Shown piece after piece: positions 1 through 5,016 of a stretch of DNA of 5,016 nt (position 1 is its first letter; every line of letters begins with the position of its first letter). The stretch comes from an uncultured Pseudomonadota bacterium (lineage in GTDB: Bacteria; Pseudomonadota; Gammaproteobacteria; Burkholderiales; Nitrosomonadaceae), in assembly GCA_903957805.1 (NCBI GenBank), contig CAJBQQ010000107.1, forward strand, positions 1-5,016, written 5' to 3'. Below the pieces are notes generated by a model that saw nothing but the letters and a program-made list of their open reading frames with translations, had not been told where the DNA came from and ran no database searches. The translations under genes were made by a program, and so were the position numbers.

Positions 1-885
1 ATCAGCGCTACCACTGCGATATGTTCTCTGGATGCCATCATCGACCGCTGCAGTTCCACCCTCACTACCGAATCCTCCGAGTATGACCGATAGAAATGGT
101 CGGTTCATGGCCTTACACATGATGTAGGACAGAATTGCACCGGAGCTTCCAACCAGTGATCCGGCAATAATCAGCATCGGGTTCCCGAGCGAGAAGCCGA
201 TCCCAGCCGCAGCCCAGCCAGAATAAGAATTGAGCATGGAAATCACCACCGGCATATCTGCACCGCCGATAGGAATGATGATGAGGAAACCAAGTACAAA
301 AGCAATCACTGCCATACTCGCAAAGGCTGTCCAGTTTGTGGCTTCACTAAAGAAGAACCACAGTCCACAACCAAACATGATGAGTGCCAATATGAGATTG
401 ACCGTATGCTGTCCACTAAATGTGATGGGGGCGCCGCTCATTCGGCCAGATAGCTTTAGGAACGCAATCACCGAACCTGACCAAGTCATAGCGCCGATGA
501 ATGTACCAAGGAATAGCTCCAACTTGCTACCCATCGGGAGTATTGCGGGCAAACCAAAAGAGACAGGATTGTTGACTGCGGCAATGGCGATGAACACAGC
601 CGCCAGACCTACCAATGAGTGCATGAATGCAACCAGTTCCGGCATCGCCGTCATTTCTACTCGCCGAGCCACCACCGCGCCAATACCACCCCCCACTGCG
701 ATGCAGCCGAGTATCAGTGCCCAGTTCTTAGTGACAGTGAGCGTAGTGATGACAGCGATGGTCATCCCCACCATTCCAAACAGATTACCGCGCCGAGATG
801 TGAGCGGCGAGCTCAGGCCCTTCAGCGCCAGAATAAAGAAAACTGATGCGACTAAATACGCGAGTGCGACCAAATTTGCGGACAT
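1..885 (-). CDS. pntB: NAD(P) transhydrogenase subunit beta PntB, 3'-truncated by window edge
   Basis: Inner-membrane beta subunit of the proton-translocating NAD(P)+ transhydrogenase, which drives NADPH formation from NADH using the proton gradient. The frame was translated by hand from ATG at 885-883 and stays open to base 1, giving 295 residues of a family usually about 460 long. The visible part is the membrane domain (dII): many hydrophobic segments from residue 5 to about 270, with family blocks VEMTAMPELVAFMHSLVGLA (76-95), GGADMPVV (207-214), SMLNSYSGWAAA (216-227) and SYIMCKAMNRPF (253-264). By comparison with E. coli PntB as I remember it, H89, D210 and N219 match the proton-pathway residues His91, Asp213 and Asn222. 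The NADP(H)-binding domain III lies outside the window; residues after about 272 begin the linker. The start follows the pntAB stop with no spacer. An AAGGAA Shine-Dalgarno site (899-894), 8 bases upstream inside pntAB, supports this start. Identity is very secure. Confidence 0.97.
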   Translation of the reverse strand, partial: MSANLVALAYLVASVFFILALKGLSSPLTSRRGNLFGMVGMTIAVITTLTVTKNWALILGCIAVGGGIGAVVARRVEMTAMPELVAFMHSLVGLAAVFIAIAAVNNPVSFGLPAILPMGSKLELFLGTFIGAMTWSGSVIAFLKLSGRMSGAPITFSGQHTVNLILALIMFGCGLWFFFSEATNWTAFASMAVIAFVLGFLIIIPIGGADMPVVISMLNSYSGWAAAGIGFSLGNPMLIIAGSLVGSSGAILSYIMCKAMNRPFLSVILGGFGSEGGTAAVDDGIQRTYRSGSAD

Positions 886-1194
886 TTACGCGCTTCCTTT
901 TTTATCTTTTTTTCTGAACATTTCCAGCATCCGCTGCGTAACAAGAAATCCACCAAATACATTGATCGAGGCCAGCGTTACCGCCACTGCACCCAGCCAT
1001 ACACCCCAATCACTTTCGAGGGGGCCGGCGGCTAGCATCGCACCCACCAAAATAATGCCTGATATCGCGTTCGTCACTGACATCAGTGGGGTATGTAGTG
1101 CTGGGGTTACATTCCATACCACGTGGTAACCCACGAACACCGCTAACACAAATACCGTGAGATTGATGATGGTTGGGTCAACTTCGCCGATCAT
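886..1194 (-). CDS. pntAB: NAD(P) transhydrogenase subunit alpha part 2, PntAB (membrane part)
   Basis: Small integral membrane subunit, 102 residues, equivalent to the C-terminal membrane part of the long PntA chain of E. coli. With PntB it makes the proton-conducting dII domain. Three hydrophobic segments are visible, roughly residues 10-28, 40-56 and 64-86, followed by a basic tail (RKKDKK). Diagnostic family blocks are VWNVTPALHTPLMSVTNAIS (26-45) and NVFGGFLVTQRMLEMF (78-93). The ATG at 1194-1192 is preceded by AAGGAG (1205-1200) with 5 bases between, a near-ideal ribosome binding site, and the length is normal for the split-subunit type. It lies 98 bases after pntAA and its TAA stop (888-886) touches the pntB ATG, so translation of the two membrane subunits is probably coupled. 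The stop-proximal codons also contain the pntB ribosome binding site. Confidence 0.96.
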   Translation of the reverse strand: MIGEVDPTIINLTVFVLAVFVGYHVVWNVTPALHTPLMSVTNAISGIILVGAMLAAGPLESDWGVWLGAVAVTLASINVFGGFLVTQRMLEMFRKKDKKGSA

Positions 1195-1264
1195 AATTGC
1201 TCCTTCTTGATTCGAGTAACATAAGCCATAAATTAAACCGCAAAAAATGTGACATACAATCTAT

Positions 1265-1283
1265 TCGACCAAAATTAGGTCGA
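1265..1283. repeat. Perfect 6-bp inverted repeat in the pntAA-pntAB spacer
   Basis: TCGACC at 1265-1270 and GGTCGA at 1278-1283 are exact reverse complements separated by a 7-base AT-only loop. In the pntAA-pntAB transcript this would form a short hairpin starting 9 bases after the pntAA stop codon. No uridine tract follows directly; the nearest, six U (1247-1242), begins 17 bases further on, so a classical intrinsic terminator is unlikely. A role in mRNA 3'-end protection or processing, setting pntAA output apart from pntAB-pntB, is inference only. The rest of the 98-base spacer holds only the pntAB ribosome binding site and no convincing gene. Confidence 0.4.
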
Positions 1284-1292
1284 GCAAATATT

Positions 1293-2423
1293 CTATGCCT
1301 TCTTAGTTATTTCCCCGCCTGTGCAGACTATTGTTCCGTCGACGATCTCATCTTCTCGGTCTATCTTGAATTCACCACTCTTTGCATCAAGCATCAGATT
1401 CAGAAAATTCATCAGATTGCGCGCATACAGGGCACTGGAATCGGCCGCTACCAATCCAGGTAGGTTTGCGATTCCGATGAGGTGCACACCATGCTTGATA
1501 ACAACCTTGTCCAATTCAGACAGCGGACAATTACCACCCGCCTCAACTGCCATGTCCACAATCACCGATCCAGGCTTCATCGCACGGACGGTTTCCTCCT
1601 TAATCAGAACAGGTGCTGGACGTCCTGGAATCAATGCAGTGGTAATTACAATGTCAGCTTGCACCGCACGATCATGCACCAACTCTGCCTGACGGCGCAT
1701 CCAATCCGCCGGCATCGGCCGAGCATAACCCCCAACACCTTTCGCGATCTCACGCTCTTCATCGGTGATGTAAGGTACATCAAGAAACTTTGCACCCAGT
1801 GACTCTATCTGCTCCTTTACTGCTGGACGAACGTCTGATGCCTCTATCACTGCACCCAATCTCTTAGCGGTAGCAATCGCCTGTAATCCCGCAACACCTG
1901 CCCCCAAGATCAATACACGTGCAGCCTTCACAGTTCCTGCAGCGGTCATTAGCATGGGGAAGAATTTCTGATAAACATTAGCTGCCATCAATACCGCTTT
2001 ATAGCCAGCGATATTGGCCTGTGATGACAGTACGTCCATACTCTGGGCACGAGAGATCCGCGGTAACTTTTCCATCGCAAATGCTGTTAGCCCATGCGCA
2101 GCAAGGGCGGCTATACCATCTGCCTGATGAGGCACAAGAAGTCCTAGCAATACGGCATCCTTACGCATCATGGAGAGTTCATTGGCATCTGGGCCACGTA
2201 CCTTGAGTACAATCTGTGACTGACTATATACCTCTGCCGCACTCGCCACGATGGTCGCACCTGCAGCGCTGTAGGCCTCATCAGTGATACTCGCACCAGC
2301 ACCAGCACCGGACTGAACTAGGACGACATGAAAGCCCTTGTCAGTATATTTTTTTACCGTCTCCGGCGTTGCCGCAACGCGGGTCTCTCCACCACGTATC
2401 TCAACGGGTATTCCTATATGCAT
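1293..2423 (-). CDS. pntAA: NAD(P) transhydrogenase subunit alpha part 1, PntAA (NAD(H)-binding)
   Basis: Soluble domain I of the proton-translocating transhydrogenase, 376 residues, which binds NAD(H) and exchanges hydride with NADP(H) on domain III of PntB. It belongs to the alanine dehydrogenase/PNT fold: N-terminal domain from residue 1 (start MHIGIPVEIRGGETRVAATP), then a Rossmann NAD-binding domain with GAGVAG at 174-179 and acidic EASDVRP at 194-200. The family block RISRAQSMDVLSSQANIAGY (122-141) supplies R122, Q127, D130 and S133, which I align with Arg127, Gln132, Asp135 and Ser138 of the Rhodospirillum rubrum protein (recalled, not searched). GGYARPM (231-237) is the mobile loop closing over the nucleotide. 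The chain stops before any membrane helix, so this is the three-gene arrangement rather than the fused E. coli PntA. The ATG at 2423-2421 has AGGAGAG (2437-2431) 7 bases upstream. Full length with no anomaly. Confidence 0.97.
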   Translation of the reverse strand: MHIGIPVEIRGGETRVAATPETVKKYTDKGFHVVLVQSGAGAGASITDEAYSAAGATIVASAAEVYSQSQIVLKVRGPDANELSMMRKDAVLLGLLVPHQADGIAALAAHGLTAFAMEKLPRISRAQSMDVLSSQANIAGYKAVLMAANVYQKFFPMLMTAAGTVKAARVLILGAGVAGLQAIATAKRLGAVIEASDVRPAVKEQIESLGAKFLDVPYITDEEREIAKGVGGYARPMPADWMRRQAELVHDRAVQADIVITTALIPGRPAPVLIKEETVRAMKPGSVIVDMAVEAGGNCPLSELDKVVIKHGVHLIGIANLPGLVAADSSALYARNLMNFLNLMLDAKSGEFKIDREDEIVDGTIVCTGGEITKKA

Positions 2424-2430
2424 TGACTAT

Positions 2431-2438
2431 CTCTCCTA
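2431..2438 (-). promoter_or_regulatory. pntAA ribosome binding site overlapping the upstream small-ORF stop
   Basis: On the minus strand TAGGAGAG reads 2438-2431, giving a strong Shine-Dalgarno match 7 bases before the pntAA ATG. Its first three bases (TAG, 2438-2436) are also the in-frame stop codon of the 32-codon ORF just upstream. A ribosome finishing that ORF would sit directly on the pntAA initiation region. This is a typical layout for translational coupling if the small ORF is translated. Confidence 0.6.
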
Positions 2439-2534
2439 TCTTTCAATATCCGACATCATTGCCGCGATCTTGCAAATACATTCTTCACCATGTCCACCAG
2501 CAACAAACCCGAGATTATAAATGAACTTGGGCAT
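2436..2534 (-). CDS. Candidate 32-residue small protein between flavoprotein and pntAA
   Basis: I do not recognise this ORF. It starts at ATG 2534-2532 and ends with TAG at 2438-2436, encoding 32 residues that begin MPKFIYNLGFVAGG and end with KIAAMMSDIER. The middle holds HGEECICK, with two cysteines one residue apart next to a histidine. It is not clearly hydrophobic and has no signal peptide. Signs that it may be real are a GAGG Shine-Dalgarno site (2547-2544) 9 bases before the ATG, a position filling most of the 165-base gap between two co-directional genes, and a stop overlapping the pntAA ribosome binding site. Against it: 32 codons can arise by chance, and I know no homologue. It could be a small protein, a leader peptide coupling pntAA translation, or chance. 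Confidence 0.4.
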   Translation of the reverse strand: MPKFIYNLGFVAGGHGEECICKIAAMMSDIER

Positions 2535-2588
2535 GATGCATTACCTCGATTGAGGAATTAACTCGAACCAAACGTTATAGATCTGAGC

Positions 2589-5016
2589 TTAAACCCCAGT
2601 CTGATTGGATACTTTCAGGCAATGACTGATCCAACGAGTGGTCAATTTTTCCTGTACGCTGTTCTGACGCAACCGGGACGCCAGGCCACCAAAATCAACC
2701 TGATCAAGTGGTTGATCCTGATCGAAGCAAGAGAATACGTAAGTAACCTCACCAGTTTCTGGGTTCTTGTGAGGCTGCAGGCACTGAGCACAGATCTCTT
2801 TCATCATGCACTGCATTGGTGAGTTAATCGATCCGATAGCGAAATGCTCTGCCTTTAAATAGGGCTTTAGCAGTGTATGCCGGGCAGCACCGACTGCCGC
2901 CATCATCCGGTCAGAACCAATGGCGATGATGCGGTCGGCAGTGAGCATTGTCACCGGCTGAGCACCCAGTGCACCGCTACCATAGGCCGCCATGGCCTGC
3001 ACGATATTGCCGACATAACTCAGATCACCCGGACGGGAAGGCTTGAAACCGGGAGATTCATCGCAACACCACACCACCATATCCGCCGCAGCCTCAATCT
3101 CTGATACCTTGTAACGGTCGATTAGCTTCTTGTAACCGGCAAAATATAGGACCTTCGATCCCGCTGCTCGAGCCGCTGCCCCAATTGAGAACAACACCGC
3201 ATTACCGAGTCCGCCGCCTACTAGAACCACTGTTTCACCCGGCAGAATCTCAGTCGGGGTGCCGGTGGGTCCCATCAATACCACTGGCTCACCAGGTTTG
3301 AGCTTAGCGCATAGGTCTGCTGACCCCCCCATCTCCAGTACGATCAGAGATACCAATCCTCGCTCAACATCCACCGATGCGCCGGTAAGTGCAATACCCT
3401 CCATCGCCAACTTGGTATCTCCTTCTGTAGTCGCAAGGGCCGAAAAATTCTGAAAACGGTAGAACTGACCAGGATGAAAGCGCTCCGCTGCCATTGGCGC
3501 GTGCACCACTACTTCGATAATGTTAGGCGCGAGCCTCTCGACCTTATGGACTGTGGGCCGCAGCTGTCCATTTAATTCAGAGAAGAACTGTGTAGCTGAT
3601 TTCTTGGAGGATGGGTCAACACGTCCTAGCACCCGACTGACCACTGGATATCCCTGCTTGGCGCTGGACATGGCCTTAACCACATTGCCGGAATAAGATG
3701 GGTGCAAATCACCGAAGAAACTAATAAAGCGTCCATCCTCACAACGACTCAGAAGTACCATTGAGGATTCTGGCTTTGGATTTGCGCGGGGAGGATTGAC
3801 CGGCAAGCCCTCATCATCACACGCGGCAAAATAACGTCCATTCAGCTTAAAATTCTTCTCATCTTCCCTCGCGAGTACCGTATTTGGCTGAGTACCTGCT
3901 GCAACTAAAATAGCACGCGCAGGCAACTCTACCTCCCCAGTTTTTTGCCATGACCCAGTCTCATCTGGCGACTGGATCATGAACCCTACAGAACACGCAT
4001 GATCCCACCGATCGGTATCGACTTTCACAGGCGTCAATCCCTCAGCAAACCAGATACCCTCTTCTAAGGCCTTCTCAACTTCTTCATGATTGAGTGTATA
4101 GGATGGGCTATCAATCATCCGTTTACGGTAAGCAATCGTTGCACCTCCCCAAGACTGAAGGAGTTCAACGATTCGTGGATCCCTCCCCTCTTGCTTCGAG
4201 GTCTCTCGTTCAGCACGGATGGCGCGTGCATGGCTTAGAAATTCTTCTGCAATCTCACGCTCTTCCTCATCCCAAGAACCACGAATAACTGACTCGCCTT
4301 GCTCAGCGATGAGAGTTTCGTAACGGCGTAAAAACTTTTCAACCTGTATCGGATAGTAAGCAAGCGCTTCGGTTGCTGTATCGATCGCAGTCAGTCCGCC
4401 ACCAATCACCACCACCGGCAGTCGCAACTGCATATTGGCAACGGAACTAGCCTGGGCAGCACCAGATAGCTGCAATGCCATCAGGAAGTCAGATGCGGCA
4501 CGAACGCCTCTCGCTAGCCCATTTGGCAGATCGAGCACGGTGGGTCGCCCTGCACCCGCAGCCAGTGCCACATGATCAAACCCCATCTCAAGTGCATCAT
4601 CGGCGGTTAGGGTTCCACCAAAGCGAACCCCTCCGAACAGGGCAAACTCATCCCGCCGCTCAAGTAGGAGCCTTATCAGTTTAAGAAAATTCTTGTTCCA
4701 CCGTACGGTGATACCGTATTCGGCGACACCACCAAAACCAGCTGGTTCACGTTCATCCAGATTCTCATCGAGTTCAGATGCATGCTGTATAGGATTGAAC
4801 GGGGACCGTTGTCCCTGTTGATCCGTTCCAGAAAGATATGCTGGCAAGGGCTCGATCTTAAGACCGTCGATACCTACTACCGTGTGACCATCATTCATTA
4901 GATGATGGGCCAGGGTATAGCCAGCAGGTCCCATCCCCACCACCAATACCTTACGGCCTGTTGGCGGTTTCGGCACAGGTCTCCGCAGATCAAGCGGATT
5001 CCAGCGCGTGAGTAAG
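2589..5016 (-). CDS. GltD-PyrK fusion flavoprotein, Nfn-like pyridine nucleotide/Fe-S oxidoreductase, 5'-truncated
   Basis: Large cytoplasmic-type flavoprotein ending at TAA 2591-2589. The frame has no stop up to the window edge, so the N-terminus is missing. Residues are numbered from GTG 4976, but 13 further codons upstream (LLTRWNPLDLRRP) look like coding continuation, so that GTG is probably internal. Module 1 (about 1-450) is GltD-like: FAD Rossmann motif VVGMGPAG (12-19), GFGGVAEYGI (80-89), NAD(P) motif VIGGGLTAID (190-199), AILVAAGTQPN (355-365) and closing GD/VVKAM region (422-436). Module 2 (about 466-765) is PyrK-like: HPGQFYRFQN (501-510), MGPTG (568-572), NAD-binding VLVGGGLGNAVL (584-595) and a C-terminal C723-x5-C729-x2-C732-x17-C750 set suited to a [2Fe-2S] cluster. 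GltD-like plus PyrK-like modules are the parts of NfnB and NfnA, so transfer of electrons between NAD(P)H and Fe-S carriers is likely. The substrate is not determinable. Homologues usually carry a [4Fe-4S] domain before the FAD motif; here it would lie beyond 5016. Two insertions relative to GltD are visible (about 46-79 and 210-275). It lies upstream of pntAA on the same strand. Confidence 0.88.
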   Translation of the reverse strand, partial: LLTRWNPLDLRRPVPKPPTGRKVLVVGMGPAGYTLAHHLMNDGHTVVGIDGLKIEPLPAYLSGTDQQGQRSPFNPIQHASELDENLDEREPAGFGGVAEYGITVRWNKNFLKLIRLLLERRDEFALFGGVRFGGTLTADDALEMGFDHVALAAGAGRPTVLDLPNGLARGVRAASDFLMALQLSGAAQASSVANMQLRLPVVVIGGGLTAIDTATEALAYYPIQVEKFLRRYETLIAEQGESVIRGSWDEEEREIAEEFLSHARAIRAERETSKQEGRDPRIVELLQSWGGATIAYRKRMIDSPSYTLNHEEVEKALEEGIWFAEGLTPVKVDTDRWDHACSVGFMIQSPDETGSWQKTGEVELPARAILVAAGTQPNTVLAREDEKNFKLNGRYFAACDDEGLPVNPPRANPKPESSMVLLSRCEDGRFISFFGDLHPSYSGNVVKAMSSAKQGYPVVSRVLGRVDPSSKKSATQFFSELNGQLRPTVHKVERLAPNIIEVVVHAPMAAERFHPGQFYRFQNFSALATTEGDTKLAMEGIALTGASVDVERGLVSLIVLEMGGSADLCAKLKPGEPVVLMGPTGTPTEILPGETVVLVGGGLGNAVLFSIGAAARAAGSKVLYFAGYKKLIDRYKVSEIEAAADMVVWCCDESPGFKPSRPGDLSYVGNIVQAMAAYGSGALGAQPVTMLTADRIIAIGSDRMMAAVGAARHTLLKPYLKAEHFAIGSINSPMQCMMKEICAQCLQPHKNPETGEVTYVFSCFDQDQPLDQVDFGGLASRLRQNSVQEKLTTRWISHCLKVSNQTGV

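Noticed and set aside
230..1129. 299-codon plus-strand open frame opposite pntB and pntAB
   Set aside because: It lies antisense to two strongly recognisable pnt genes, begins with TTG, and its composition (many Pro, Thr, Ser, Ala) is what reverse reading of membrane-protein codons gives. It is a shadow frame.
1191..1229. 12-residue minus-strand micro-ORF (MAYVTRIKKEQL) overlapping the pntAB start as ATGA
   Set aside because: It has no Shine-Dalgarno site before its ATG and contains the pntAB ribosome binding site. It is too short to support as a gene.
1242..1283. Intrinsic terminator between pntAA and pntAB
   Set aside because: The stem is only 6 bp and the U-tract (1247-1242) begins 17 bases after it, so hairpin and tract do not form a canonical terminator.
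1321..1802. Plus-strand open frames of 123 and 106 codons opposite pntAA
   Set aside because: Both are antisense to the conserved pntAA coding sequence, show no recognisable domain, and overlap each other in different frames.
2544..2555. Hairpin CCTC-GATT-GAGG covering the small ORF's Shine-Dalgarno site
   Set aside because: It has only 4 base pairs with a mismatched flank, so it is too weak to call a regulatory structure.
2535..2588. Promoter for pntAA in the gap after the flavoprotein gene
   Set aside because: I looked for -35/-10 pairs on the minus strand. TTGGTT has no suitable -10 element at 16-18 bases, so no promoter is called and read-through from upstream is assumed.

Overview
All supported genes lie on the minus strand, so the window reads right to left as one tight gene cluster. 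It looks like a chromosomal segment of a proteobacterium, probably gamma- or betaproteobacterial. The reasons are a mid-range GC content judged by eye, Shine-Dalgarno sites before the start codons, and strong similarity to proteobacterial proton-translocating transhydrogenase. I cannot name the genus. I see no mobile element, CRISPR array, tRNA or rRNA.

Layout in transcription order. From 5016 down to 2589 is the C-terminal part (808 codons visible) of a large flavoprotein whose 5' end lies outside the window. It fuses a GltD-like FAD/NAD(P) oxidoreductase module to a PyrK-like module (FAD/NAD-binding reductase plus a C-terminal four-cysteine [2Fe-2S] motif). The two modules, in this order, resemble the large and small subunits of NfnAB (NADH-dependent reduced ferredoxin:NADP+ oxidoreductase) joined in one chain. 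The gap from 2588 to 2424 holds a candidate 32-residue ORF (2534-2436) with its own Shine-Dalgarno site; its stop codon overlaps the ribosome binding site of the next gene. Then come pntAA (2423-1293, soluble NAD(H)-binding subunit), a 98-base spacer with a 6-bp inverted repeat, pntAB (1194-886, three membrane helices) and pntB (885-1, cut by the window edge before its NADP(H)-binding domain). The pntAB stop codon directly abuts the pntB start codon.

How they work together. PntAA, PntAB and PntB form the three-gene version of the membrane transhydrogenase, which couples proton influx to hydride transfer from NADH to NADP+. The upstream flavoprotein appears built to move electrons between a pyridine nucleotide pool, flavins and Fe-S clusters. 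The cluster therefore looks like a pyridine-nucleotide redox-balancing locus. The physical link between a GltD-PyrK fusion and pnt, and the small ORF between them, are the parts most worth a second look. The pnt genes themselves are ordinary.
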